NCBI GenBank assembly: GCA_031550435.1
Contig: JAVBOO010000010.1
Coordinates: 1 to 62,581 of the forward strand
DNA from: JAVBOO01 sp031550435
GTDB taxonomy: Bacteria; Bacillota; Clostridia; Lachnospirales; WRAX01
Direction: 5' to 3'
DNA length: 62,581 nt
The notes below the pieces were generated by a model. That model saw only the letters and a list, made by a program, of their open reading frames with translations, had not been told where the DNA came from and searched no databases. A program made the translations under genes and the position numbers. Every line of letters starts with the position of its first letter. The first letter of the stretch is position 1. Positions 25,507 to 34,567 of the stretch are shown here, one piece after another.

Positions 25507-27789
25507 CTACACCGGTCTTTGCCTGCGGACTTTTTCATTGACTCTCATTGAGTTGAATATAACAATCAGGCAGACTCCTACATCAGCGAACACGGCCATC
25601 CAAAGCGACGACAGCCGCAAAACGCTGAGAAGCAGCACTGCAAACTTGAAAAATAGCGCAATCGTAATGTTTTGCTTAACAATCGCCATTGTTTTTCTAG
25701 AAACTTTAACGGCCTCGCCAATCTTTGCCGGTTCGTCGTTCATTATTACTATATCTGCGGCTTCAATCGCCGCATCAGAGCCAAGCCCGCCCATGGCAAA
25801 CCCTACATCGCTCCTTGCGAGAACCGGGGCATCGTTTATCCCGTCGCCGGCAAACGCGATTTTCGTCTTTTCTCCCGCGCCGTACAGCTTCTCGAGCATT
25901 TCGACCTTTTGATCCGGGAGAAGCTCGCAGTAGAACTCATCGACACCTGTTTTTTTCGCAACTTCCTCAGCCGTAGCCCTTCTGTCGCCTGTCAGCATGA
26001 CGGTACGCCTTATTCCTAGCTTTTTCAGTTCGGATATAGCCTTAACCGAGTCCGGCTTTATTTTATCGGCAATTATTACACAGCCGAGGTATTTTCCCTG
26101 CTCGGAGACATAAAGCACAGAGCCTTCGCCGGAATACTCGGGTACTGTTATACCCTCAGCCTTCATTAGCCGGGCGTTTCCGCAGCAGATGCTCTTTCCG
26201 TCCGCGACCGCTCTGATACCGTGCCCGGCAGTCTCCTTCACATCCGCGGCTGTTTTCGCGCCGCCCGCCCCTCTTTTTTTGACCTCCGCCGAAACCGCTT
26301 TTGCAATCGGGTGAGTTGAGAACTGTTCGGCGCAATACGCGGTTTCGAGTATCCGCTCTTCGCTTATGCCTTTGGCAGGTATTATTTCCTTTACTTCGAA
26401 CACGCCCTCCGTCAAGGTTCCTGTTTTGTCAAATACGACGGTATCGACGTTTGCAAGTTCTTGCAGACTGTTTCCGCCTTTTATCAATATGCCTTTTTTC
26501 GAAGCGGTTCCGATTCCGCTGAAAAACGATAGCGGTATCGATATCACGAGAGCGCACGGGCACGATACCACAAGGAAAACCAGAGCACTCTTTAGCCACG
26601 AGTAGAACTCTGACCAGCCCAGAAGCAGCGGCGGTACAACCGCAAGCAGTATGGCTGCCGCAACGACAGCCGGAGTATAAATTTTTGAAAACTTTGTTAT
26701 AAACTTCTCGGTCGGAGCCTTTTTTGAGGAAGCATTCTCGACAAGCTCGAGTATCCTCGCAACCGTAGAATCCGAATAAAGCTTGGAAGTTTTTATCTTT
26801 AAAATGCCGTTAATGTTAATTACACCGCTCAGAACTTCGCTCCCTTCCGCTACCGCGACCGGAACGGATTCGCCCGTCAAAGAAGCCGCATCCGTCTGAG
26901 AGTCACCGGAGACTACCGTCCCGTCCAGAGGAACTTTTTCTCCCGGGAGAACGGTTATTATCTCTCCTATCCCGACATCTGAAGGATCAACTTTCACAAG
27001 TTCGCCGTTAACGCTTATATTTGCATATTCGGGTTTAAGCTCCATAAGAGCTCTTACGGATTTTCTCGACCTTCCGACAGCCTTACTCTGCAAATATTCC
27101 CCAATTTTGTAAAACAGCATAACCGCAACCGCTTCGGGATATTCCCTGATGAAAAACGCTCCGACCGTCGAAACACTCATTAGAAAATTCTCGTCAAAAA
27201 GCTCTCCGGCGCAAATGTTCTTTATAGCCGCAAGCACAACGTTCCAGCCCAAAAAAATGTACGCTGCCAGAAACAAGGCCAAACGCAAAGTTTCGTTTGC
27301 CCCCCCGAAGACAAATGCGCAGATATAAACAGCAACGCCGATTAAAGATGTAACAAGCTCGGCTTTACCGAAATCGCCGTCTTCATGACTGTGTCCGTGA
27401 GCATCTGAACGCTCTTTGTGTTCATGTCCGTGTTCCGCGTGTCCGCTTTCACAGCCGCAGCTGCCGCCGTGGTCGTGTTTATGGCTTTTTTCGTGCGAGA
27501 AAGAAGCCTCGGAATCTCCCGAGCAGCAACCGCGGCTGTTCTTTGTTTTATGCCCCTGTTGCTTTTTGCTCACAGCTACACCGGGCTCCAGTCTTTTAAC
27601 TATTGCCATTGTGTAACCGAATAATTCGTCTTCATCTGTTATAGATGCATCAAATATTAGCTTCAGCTCTTGGCTAACAAAGTTCAACATTGACTCTGCG
27701 ACTCCGTCAAGCTTTTTCGCCCTGGCCTCGATTTTCGCCGCACAATTGGCGCAGCAAAGCCCCTCCAATAAAAATACGGTCTCTGACAT
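25507..27789 (-). CDS. cadA: P1B-type heavy-metal ATPase (Zn/Cd/Pb efflux)
   Basis: About 760 residues. An N-terminal metal-binding domain with GLCCANCAAKIE (residues 10-21), a His-rich metal-binding stretch (about 98-137), then the P-type core: SCPCALVIS in the membrane, phosphorylation site DKTGTLTEG, HP motif THPIAKAV and hinge GDGINDAPVLARSDVG. CPC plus the CCxxC-type domain and His-rich loop indicate Zn(II)/Cd(II)/Pb(II) export. The start at 27789 has GGGGAGG; the longer frame has no such site. It is cotranscribed with the CzrA-type repressor upstream. Confidence 0.93.
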   Translation of the reverse strand: MSETVFLLEGLCCANCAAKIEARAKKLDGVAESMLNFVSQELKLIFDASITDEDELFGYTMAIVKRLEPGVAVSKKQQGHKTKNSRGCCSGDSEASFSHEKSHKHDHGGSCGCESGHAEHGHEHKERSDAHGHSHEDGDFGKAELVTSLIGVAVYICAFVFGGANETLRLALFLAAYIFLGWNVVLAAIKNICAGELFDENFLMSVSTVGAFFIREYPEAVAVMLFYKIGEYLQSKAVGRSRKSVRALMELKPEYANISVNGELVKVDPSDVGIGEIITVLPGEKVPLDGTVVSGDSQTDAASLTGESVPVAVAEGSEVLSGVININGILKIKTSKLYSDSTVARILELVENASSKKAPTEKFITKFSKIYTPAVVAAAILLAVVPPLLLGWSEFYSWLKSALVFLVVSCPCALVISIPLSFFSGIGTASKKGILIKGGNSLQELANVDTVVFDKTGTLTEGVFEVKEIIPAKGISEERILETAYCAEQFSTHPIAKAVSAEVKKRGAGGAKTAADVKETAGHGIRAVADGKSICCGNARLMKAEGITVPEYSGEGSVLYVSEQGKYLGCVIIADKIKPDSVKAISELKKLGIRRTVMLTGDRRATAEEVAKKTGVDEFYCELLPDQKVEMLEKLYGAGEKTKIAFAGDGINDAPVLARSDVGFAMGGLGSDAAIEAADIVIMNDEPAKIGEAVKVSRKTMAIVKQNITIALFFKFAVLLLSVLRLSSLWMAVFADVGVCLIVIFNSMRVNEKVRRQRPV

Positions 27790-27953
27790 GCTGTCCTCCC
27801 CTGAATCTGTTTCTGATATAATATTCTCCCGCAAAACTCGTCGTACCGAGAACTCCCGCCCCGGTTTATATTTCGCATCTTGCCTGACAGTTAAAACTTC
27901 CTGCCGAAGTGTTAAAAATTGCGTACGAAACCCGTTTGGCATAACCGCCTGTA

Positions 27954-28334
27954 TCAGGCGTTATTTAATCCGCCCTTTTTGTGTTTAATATGTTCCATGC
28001 CCTGCCTTAAAAGTACGGAAACGTGTTCATCGTCAAGACTGTAGTATACGGTTTTTCCGTCTTTTCTGTATTTAACCAGTCCGGAAATGCGCAAAGTCTT
28101 GAGCTGATGTGATACCGCAGATTGCGTCATGCCAAGTGCTGCGACCAAATCCCCGACACAAAGCTCCTGTTCAAGCAGCGTATACAAAAGCTTTACTCTG
28201 GAAGAATCACCGAAAATCTTAAAAAAGTCCGCTATATCATATACAAGCTCGTCGTCAAGCATGAGCTGCCTAGCCTGTTCTACCGCGTCCGCATGTGTAC
28301 AGTCGCAAACAGGATTGTCGTTTAAATGTTCCAT
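27954..28334 (-). CDS. czrA: ArsR/SmtB-family metal-sensing repressor (CzrA type)
   Basis: A 126-residue winged-helix repressor. DNA-recognition helix MTQSAVSHQLKTLR. The alpha-5 metal site is complete: Asp102, His104, His115, His118 (DxH-x10-HxxH), the spacing that defines the zinc-sensing site of CzrA/SmtB. A cysteine pair near the N-terminus (VCDC) could form a CadC-like site, but the usual CxC in ELCVGD is reduced to one Cys. It lies upstream of the metal ATPase and probably represses both genes until zinc or cadmium binds. Confidence 0.92.
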   Translation of the reverse strand: MEHLNDNPVCDCTHADAVEQARQLMLDDELVYDIADFFKIFGDSSRVKLLYTLLEQELCVGDLVAALGMTQSAVSHQLKTLRISGLVKYRKDGKTVYYSLDDEHVSVLLRQGMEHIKHKKGGLNNA

Positions 28335-28345
28335 ATACTCACCTC

Positions 28346-28400
28346 ATAAATGAATCATTGTTCATATGTTCATATTATCACATGTTCATATATGTGTCAA
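28346..28400 (-). promoter_or_regulatory. Promoter and probable CzrA operator
   Basis: Minus-strand TTGACA (28400-28395), 17 bases, TAATAT (28377-28372). Downstream lies ATGAACAATGATTCAT, an imperfect inverted repeat, with further TATGAAC repeats overlapping the -10, as expected of an ArsR/SmtB operator. Confidence 0.7.
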
Positions 28401-28494
28401 CAGAAAATAATGCTGATATTTGAAAAATTGTCGTGCGCAAAACTCAACACTTACATGCTTGAGGCTCTTTACTATACTTTAGCGATGTAGTACT

Positions 28495-28545
28495 ATTATC
28501 GCGGAAGTTAAACACCGCATAAAATGCTTATGGGTTACTCGTACC
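28495..28545 (+). repeat. Repeat family A, copy 4
   Basis: ATTATCGCGGAAGTTAAACA, then CCGCATAAAATGCTTATG and GGTTACTCGTACCGA. It lies in the 28335-28654 gap, which otherwise holds the czrA promoter and a fragment of family F (CGCAAAACTCAACAC). Confidence 0.75.
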
Positions 28546-28654
28546 GAAGTACTGTTATATTAAACAAAACAAAAATCGACTGAGCGGTTTATCCGTTTCG
28601 CAGTTTTTGACGCTACAGCTCGACACGTAAAACGCGACACATGGAGGGAAATAA

Positions 28655-29416
28655 ATGGATTTGAGATTTATCAACCCCGGGTTTAACTACAGCATCGAAA
28701 GCATATTGCTCTTTCAGACCGAAAAAAGCACAGATTGGTGGCGCAGTTCGCTGTTTGAGGTTTTTCCGCAGCTTAACCGCGGTGAATTCGATCTTTTAGC
28801 GCGGGAACAACAGCCGGGTTACCTTAGTGAAAAACTGTACGAGTTATATAAATCCGAGGAAAAAAACTTAGCGGGTAAAGTTAACAAATATAACGAGCAC
28901 CTAAACCTGTACAAAGACGAACTCACTGACGCTTTTTCCACTGCCTTCGAGATAGACTGCCGCAGCGGTTTTAACAAAATTGTGGGGAATATCGTTTTGA
29001 ACCCTATATGCCCGCGTTTTCTTGACACTCATACTTTTGATGTATTTTACAAATACAGTGAAAAGGGCGCTTTAGGCGTTGCAATACACGAAATTATACA
29101 TTTTGTGTGGTTCGATGTGTGGCACCTTCATTTTGATGACGACAAGGCCGAATACGAAACTCCTCATTTAAAATGGATTTTCAGTGAAGCGGCAGTTGAT
29201 ACGGTTACGCGCAACGATAAGCGTTTATCCGAAAAATATCCTTACACGACCTATGCCTACGAATCGTTTTACAGTGTAAAAGTTGACGGGGTACCTCTGC
29301 TCGAAGCACTGAACGGTATTTACAAAGATACTGACATAATCGGATTTATGGAAAAAGGTTATGAGCTTTTTAAGAAGTTTGAGCCTCAAATACGAGCTCA
29401 GATAAATTTTATATAA
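28655..29416 (+). CDS. Putative zinc metallopeptidase (HExxH), unrecognised family
   Basis: A 253-residue soluble protein without signal peptide. It has HEIIH at residues 145-149 and a downstream SEAAVD with Glu178, the arrangement of gluzincin metallopeptidases (two His and a Glu binding zinc, Glu146 as catalytic base). I do not recognise the family by name. Aromatic residues around the site (HFVWFDVWHLHF) are unusual. It has its own GGAGGG ribosome binding site and a terminator after it, and is a single-gene unit beside the zinc/cadmium efflux operon; that neighbourhood may be chance. Confidence 0.65.
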   Translation: MDLRFINPGFNYSIESILLFQTEKSTDWWRSSLFEVFPQLNRGEFDLLAREQQPGYLSEKLYELYKSEEKNLAGKVNKYNEHLNLYKDELTDAFSTAFEIDCRSGFNKIVGNIVLNPICPRFLDTHTFDVFYKYSEKGALGVAIHEIIHFVWFDVWHLHFDDDKAEYETPHLKWIFSEAAVDTVTRNDKRLSEKYPYTTYAYESFYSVKVDGVPLLEALNGIYKDTDIIGFMEKGYELFKKFEPQIRAQINFI

Positions 29417-29457
29417 TCTTTTATACAGCCAAAGAGTTGATAAAGGCAAAACAAAAG

Positions 29458-29506
29458 GGCTGTATCCGGTGATTTCATAAAATCCCGGATACAGCCTCTT
29501 AATTTT
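29458..29506 (+). terminator. Terminator after the HExxH gene
   Basis: Stem GGCTGTATCCGG / CCGGATACAGCC around GATTTCATAAAAT, followed by TCTTAATTTT. Its sequence is close to the terminator at 49113-49160, so it may be a repeated module. Confidence 0.7.
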
Positions 29507-29566
29507 ACTTCGGTCAAGTACCGCTCAAGTAAATTTTGTGGTATTTAACTTCCTCAGAGAATTTAC
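29505..29566 (-). repeat. Repeat family A, copy 7 (decayed)
   Basis: Reverse-orientation, diverged match (GTACCGCTCAAGTAAATTTT, then GTGGTATTTAACTTCCTC). Weaker than the other copies. Confidence 0.5.
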
Positions 29567-29603
29567 CGTTTACTTACTTATGCAAATTCTCCACGCAAAA
29601 TTT

Positions 29604-30998
29604 TTACACAAAATTGTTATAGAATACCTTATACGCTCTGTAGGTCATATAAACGTCGGTCTTTGATACGAGCTCAAAAGGAGCATGCATGCTCAGTACC
29701 GGAACACCCAGATCGAGAACCTCCATGTTTTCTGCCGCGAGTATATAAGCAATCGTTCCGCCACCACCCTCATCGACTCTGCCGAGCTCGGATGTCTGCC
29801 AGATTACATTGTTGTCGTTCAAAAGCTTTCTGATTCTGCCGACAAACTCAGCGTTTGCATCGCTGCATCCGCCTTTTCCTCTGCTGCCGGTGTATTTGAC
29901 GATAGTTGTACCCTGGCCCATGAATGCGCCGTTTAGCTCGTCGTGAACCTTCGGGAATGTCGGATCGATTCCGGCTGCAACGTCGGCAGACAACATGCTG
30001 CTCGAAGCAAGAGCCTTGCTGAGCATAACGGGAGTGCAAACGCCGTCATTCTGTTTCTCAATCATAGCGGCAACAAGATTTGCGAAATACCTGGAAGCCA
30101 TGCCGGTATTACCGACGCTTCCGATTTCTTCTTTATCGGCAAACAATGCTACAGCTGTCTTTTCGCAGCTTTCGGTCTCGAAAATGCCCTTCATGGAAGT
30201 AAAAGCGCATACTCTGTCGTCATGCCCGTGCGCTGAGATAAAGCTTCTGTCAAGACCTACGTCTCTTGCCGCTCCGGCAGGAACAGCTTCAAGCTCGGCG
30301 CTGACAAAGTCTTCTTCAACTATGCCGTATTTTTCGTTAAGCAGCTTCAAAACGTTAAGTTTAACGGCTTTTTTATCTTCGGCCGCTTCGTCTGAAGGGT
30401 TGCCGCCTATAAGTATGTTAAGCTCTTCGCCTTCAATAGCCTGGCCGAGTTTCTTGTCGTTTTGCTTTGCCGCAAGGTGGGGAAGCAAGTCGGTTATGTA
30501 GAAAACGGGATCTTCGTCTTTATCGCCTATAGCGATTTCAACTATGCTTCCGTCAGCCTTCACAACTGTGCCGTACAGGGCAAGGGGCCTTGCAACCCAC
30601 TGGTATTTGCGTATTCCGCCGTAGTAATGTGTTTTTAGAAGCGAAACACCTTTTTCTTCGTAAAGGGGAACCTGCTTGATATCAAGTCTGGGCGAGTCGA
30701 TGTGGCTGCCTACTATGTTCATACCTTCGCAAAGTCCCTTTTTGCCTATAACGGCAAGAACAACGTTTTTATTCTTATTAACCGAGTATACTTTATCGCC
30801 GGGAACAAGCTTTTCAAACTCGCAAGCGCATTTAAAGCCTTTTTCCTTGGCTCTGCGCACAATTTCATTAACAGATAGCCTTTCGGTCTTTGAAGCATCC
30901 AAAAATGCCTTATAGTCGTCACAAAAAGCATAAACATCTTTTCTTTCATTCTCGTTGATTTTACTCCATACCGTCTGTCTTTGATATGATAATCCCAT
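29604..30998 (-). CDS. M18-family aminopeptidase
   Basis: A 464-residue cytosolic zinc aminopeptidase of the M18 (aspartyl aminopeptidase-like) family. Metal-site blocks NIVGSHIDSPRLDIKQ, ADKEEIGSVGNTGM and SAHGHDDRVCAF are present, and the C-terminus has VLSMHAPFELVSKTDVYMTY. It trims N-terminal residues from peptides, which fits an amino-acid fermenter. The ATG at 30998 has GGAGG 5 bases upstream; an upstream in-frame start at 31022 lacks this. Confidence 0.93.
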   Translation of the reverse strand: MGLSYQRQTVWSKINENERKDVYAFCDDYKAFLDASKTERLSVNEIVRRAKEKGFKCACEFEKLVPGDKVYSVNKNKNVVLAVIGKKGLCEGMNIVGSHIDSPRLDIKQVPLYEEKGVSLLKTHYYGGIRKYQWVARPLALYGTVVKADGSIVEIAIGDKDEDPVFYITDLLPHLAAKQNDKKLGQAIEGEELNILIGGNPSDEAAEDKKAVKLNVLKLLNEKYGIVEEDFVSAELEAVPAGAARDVGLDRSFISAHGHDDRVCAFTSMKGIFETESCEKTAVALFADKEEIGSVGNTGMASRYFANLVAAMIEKQNDGVCTPVMLSKALASSSMLSADVAAGIDPTFPKVHDELNGAFMGQGTTIVKYTGSRGKGGCSDANAEFVGRIRKLLNDNNVIWQTSELGRVDEGGGGTIAYILAAENMEVLDLGVPVLSMHAPFELVSKTDVYMTYRAYKVFYNNFV

Positions 30999-31033
30999 AC
31001 TAACCTCCAAATTTTTACTCAATGCATTACCTG

Positions 31034-31180
31034 GGTAAACGCTGAATCAACGGGGTTTCAACGAAAACCGCAAAGCCAAACCGACTGCTTGATACATCGA
31101 AACCTTTCGTTCCGATGCCTCGCTCTCTTGCCTTGCCGCTCACGCTGCTTTGGAAATTTTTGACTCATCCGGCGCTTACC
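31034..31180 (+). repeat. Repeat family C (MITE-like), copy 1
   Basis: 147 bases with inverted ends: GGTAAACGCTGAATCA at the left, TCATCCGGCGCTTACC at the right. Internal GGTTTCAACGAAAACCGC recurs in copies 2 and 3. Confidence 0.75.
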
Positions 31181-31282
31181 GATCATAATTTACCGGCAAT
31201 CCGTCTTTTATCATTCAATTACATTATAATATCAGTCAACATCAAAATCAACACATTTTGCCGCCGGTGAGCGACGGTGTTT

Positions 31283-32665
31283 CTAGGCAAATCTCTTCAC
31301 GCTAAATCTTTCCAGCGAGTAAGCTTCCTTTTTTCCTATCCCGGCTTTCTTCAAAACGGTTGACAGCTGTTTGTCTCTTGTATCTATCCCTTCGAGATCG
31401 GGCAGCAAAACACCCCGTTTTTGCCCGCTCGTAATGATCACACCGTAAATATCCGGATCAAGATCCTCATACACACATTTTTCCGGCAGCGTCAAAACAT
31501 CTACAGTGTAGGTTATATCGTCCAGCTCGTCTTCGGTGACCGGGTCAAAGCGGCCGTCCTGTGTTGCCGCCGATATCGTATTTGTAACAATCTCGTCCGC
31601 GACATTCCGTCTGACGGGCAGTATCGTCCCTATGCAGCCGCGAAGCTCACCGTGTTTTTTCAGGCATACGAACACTCCGGCCTTTTCATACATCCCGTCA
31701 TCCATGTCTTCCTCGTGAATATCTGCGTCTCCGCCTTTTTTCAAGTAGCTTTCTAGAGTTTTCTGTGCAAGACAGGCGTATTTGCTTTGGTTTTTTCTTA
31801 TCCTAGAAATTTTTGCCCTGTTTTGTGCCTCAAGCTGCTCGCCGAAATTTCTGTCTTCGTTTTGCCCGAGCGGCTTATAAGCGCAGATTCCGTAACCGAC
31901 ACCGAAAGGCCCTTCGTATGACAGAAACTCGGCTTTAACATCCGTCCTGTCGAGAGCCCCCGACATGATAACAAACGACCGAAGTCCGCATTCGGCAGCC
32001 TCTTCGCACAGTTCCGCCTCCGTAGTCATAAATCGCAGAAAATCCGCATTTTTCATTGCATCTGTTACTTGCCTGTCAAACACCGGACCTTGAGCCGAGA
32101 AGCCGTAAGGGCCGGTATGCGTTAATTTGTGGCTCAAATCTCCGCTTGCGATGATTACGGTCTTTCTCCCAAGCTCGTCAACGGCTTGTTTAATCGCTTT
32201 GCCAAACGCATAAAGGTATCCACGATATAAACCCGATATAGAAATCCTGACAAGCTTATAGCCTGTATAAAACTTGTTGACAAAGTAAAGAGGCACGAGC
32301 GTTCCGTGATCCAAACCCGCTGCGCGCTCCCCGGATACGCCGCAATACAGCTTCATACCCGTACCGATATCCGTTACCCTCGACACAAATTCCGCATCGT
32401 AAACAGCGTCAAACGAAAGCTCTTTACAGCCAAACGCCGAAAAGTCACCCGAGGCGCGGGCTCCCGGTGAAATGTGAATATAATCCGAGTATGCTACGGA
32501 ATGCGGAGTTATCACAATAATTGTATCGGGGCTATCGTCCGCAACCATTTTTGCGGCTTTCATGTAAGCATTCGTTGTAACTTCAAGCTCGCGAGATCGC
32601 TCTTGCCCGATTTCCGGTAAAAGCACCGGCGGATGAGGCAGAATATATGTTGAAAGAATAGGCAT
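31283..32665 (-). CDS. AmmeMemoRadiSam-type protein: LigB/MEMO1-like dioxygenase domain fused to AMMECR1
   Basis: A 460-residue two-domain protein. Residues 1-265 belong to the class III extradiol dioxygenase (LigB/MEMO1) fold: ILPHPPVLLPEIG, VITPHSVAYSDY, DHGTLVPLYFV and IIASGDLSHKLT supply the metal-site histidines. Residues about 295-460 are an AMMECR1 domain with the signature LRGCIGTILP. The two are encoded together with a radical SAM protein in many anaerobes (the AmmeMemoRadiSam set), whose function is still unclear; that third partner is not in this window. GGAGG precedes the ATG. Not a catechol-degradation gene by context. Confidence 0.9.
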   Translation of the reverse strand: MPILSTYILPHPPVLLPEIGQERSRELEVTTNAYMKAAKMVADDSPDTIIVITPHSVAYSDYIHISPGARASGDFSAFGCKELSFDAVYDAEFVSRVTDIGTGMKLYCGVSGERAAGLDHGTLVPLYFVNKFYTGYKLVRISISGLYRGYLYAFGKAIKQAVDELGRKTVIIASGDLSHKLTHTGPYGFSAQGPVFDRQVTDAMKNADFLRFMTTEAELCEEAAECGLRSFVIMSGALDRTDVKAEFLSYEGPFGVGYGICAYKPLGQNEDRNFGEQLEAQNRAKISRIRKNQSKYACLAQKTLESYLKKGGDADIHEEDMDDGMYEKAGVFVCLKKHGELRGCIGTILPVRRNVADEIVTNTISAATQDGRFDPVTEDELDDITYTVDVLTLPEKCVYEDLDPDIYGVIITSGQKRGVLLPDLEGIDTRDKQLSTVLKKAGIGKKEAYSLERFSVKRFA

Positions 32666-32710
32666 GACTTACCTCCGTAATAACGCTCGATTACTGTTAT
32701 ATATATCACG

Positions 32711-34567
32711 CTATATCCCCGACATCTGTGAATTATACATAACCGCATATGTCCCGTCGAGATTCAAGAGCTCAGCATGTGTTCCGCTTTCTATAATCAT
32801 TCCGTCGTCGATAACCATTATCACATCAGCATCCTTAATCGTGGACAGCCTGTGAGCTATCACGAAACTTGTTCTTCCGGACTTGAAACGAAGAAGGGCC
32901 TGCTGAATCTTTTTTTCGGTCTTTGTATCTACATTTGAAGTCGCTTCGTCAAGAATAAGCACAGGAGCGGGACACAGCACTGCCCTTGTTATCGCTATGA
33001 GCTGGCGCTGCCCCTGAGAAAGCGTGTCAACAGCTCCCGATACCATAGTATCATACCCCTGCGGCAATCTTTTTATGAAGGAAAACGAGTTTGCGGCTTT
33101 TGAAGCCTCTATAACCTCCACATCGCTCGCTTCCGGCCGGCCGTATTTTATGTTTTCGGCTATGGTTCCCGTAAAAAGACAAGTATCCTGTAAGACAACC
33201 GTAAACGCCTTACGCAGGCTGTCTCTCGTATATTCCCGTATGTCTCTGCCGTCTATGGTTATGCTGCCGGAGGATATATCGTAAAACCTTGTCAGAAGGT
33301 TAACTATCGTCGTTTTCCCCGCTCCGGTCTTTCCGACAAGCGCGACGGTTTGACCATGGTTCACCTTGAAAGATACGTTTTTCAGTACGTTTACGCCGTC
33401 GACATATCCAAAGCAAACATCTCTGAACTCTATGATGCCCTTGGCATCAGTCAACTCGACTGCGTTTGCCTTGTCCTTCGTTTCCTCTGCCTCGGACATA
33501 ACGTCAAAAACTCTTTCCGCGCCGGCAAGAGCGGACTGCAAAGAGTTAAACGTCCCCGCTATGTCGTTAAGCGGTCTGACAAACTGCCTTGAATACGCGA
33601 TAAAGCTGACTATTGTTCCCGGAAGTATCTTTCCGTTAACCGCAAGTATGCAGCCGACTATAGCTATAAATGTATACCCGACGTTTGTTATTACGTTCAT
33701 CATCGGCATCAGGAAACCGGACCAAATCTGCGCTCTTGAAGAATGATTCAAAAGCTCGGAGTTTATTTTATCGAATTTATTCACATTTTCGGACTCTTGG
33801 TTAAACGCCTTAACCATACGAAGCCCGGAGATGTTTTCCTCTATAACACCGTTTAGTTTGCCGAGTTCTCTCTGCTGTCCGATAAACATTGCCTTGGATT
33901 TTTTCGCTATTCCCTTTGTCAGCATGAGCACGAGAGGCAGAGTTATCAGCGTTACCGCAGAAAGCACAGGGCTCAGCCTTACCATAAAAAACATCGAGCC
34001 GAAAACCATGACCGCAGAGTTCATAAGCTGGCTTGTTGATGCCGCAATGGTGCCGGAAATATTGTCAATGTCGTTTGTCAGTCTGCTCATAAGCTCGCCG
34101 TGAGTATGGGTATCATGGTACACGAGCGCAAGCCGCTGCATTTTCGCAAAGAGACCTCTTCTCAGTGCCCTGACGGCCTTTTGCGATGCTCCGGCAATTA
34201 TATAGCCCTGAACCGTCGCAAAAATCCAGTCACAGATGTACAGCGCAAGCAAAACCTGTATCATACCGTGTATAGCCGCATTATCGCCGCCGGAACCGTC
34301 TATCGCGTTAACAATCTTACCTATAAGATTCGGCGCGTTCAGCAGCGCGACAGTCGAACCTAGCAGCAGCAGAAATACCGCAAACAGCCGCTTGCCTTCT
34401 TTGACATAAAGGAGAAACAGTTTTTTTATCGTTCCTCTTGTATCCCTTGCTTTAACCACGGGAGCAAATCTTGAAGCTGCGGCCCCTCCACCCTGCCTTC
34501 TGATCCCTGCGGGTATGCCGGCAGGAATGCCCGAAGTTTGAGAGGTTTTCCTTACAGGCTCAGCCAT
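32711..34567 (-). CDS. ABC exporter half, catalytic-site subunit
   Basis: A 618-residue half-transporter: six membrane helices (about 60-340) then an ATPase domain with Walker A GKTGAGKTTIV, signature LSQGQRQ, Walker B ILDEATSNVD with the canonical Glu, and H-loop IAHRLST. Together with the upstream subunit it resembles heterodimeric exporters such as TM287/TM288 or LmrCD, here carrying the canonical Glu and His. The N-terminal 40 residues are Gly/Ala-rich and unusual. The start overlaps the stop of the upstream gene by 8 bases, indicating coupled translation. Substrate unknown. Confidence 0.92.
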   Translation of the reverse strand: MAEPVRKTSQTSGIPAGIPAGIRRQGGGAAASRFAPVVKARDTRGTIKKLFLLYVKEGKRLFAVFLLLLGSTVALLNAPNLIGKIVNAIDGSGGDNAAIHGMIQVLLALYICDWIFATVQGYIIAGASQKAVRALRRGLFAKMQRLALVYHDTHTHGELMSRLTNDIDNISGTIAASTSQLMNSAVMVFGSMFFMVRLSPVLSAVTLITLPLVLMLTKGIAKKSKAMFIGQQRELGKLNGVIEENISGLRMVKAFNQESENVNKFDKINSELLNHSSRAQIWSGFLMPMMNVITNVGYTFIAIVGCILAVNGKILPGTIVSFIAYSRQFVRPLNDIAGTFNSLQSALAGAERVFDVMSEAEETKDKANAVELTDAKGIIEFRDVCFGYVDGVNVLKNVSFKVNHGQTVALVGKTGAGKTTIVNLLTRFYDISSGSITIDGRDIREYTRDSLRKAFTVVLQDTCLFTGTIAENIKYGRPEASDVEVIEASKAANSFSFIKRLPQGYDTMVSGAVDTLSQGQRQLIAITRAVLCPAPVLILDEATSNVDTKTEKKIQQALLRFKSGRTSFVIAHRLSTIKDADVIMVIDDGMIIESGTHAELLNLDGTYAVMYNSQMSGI

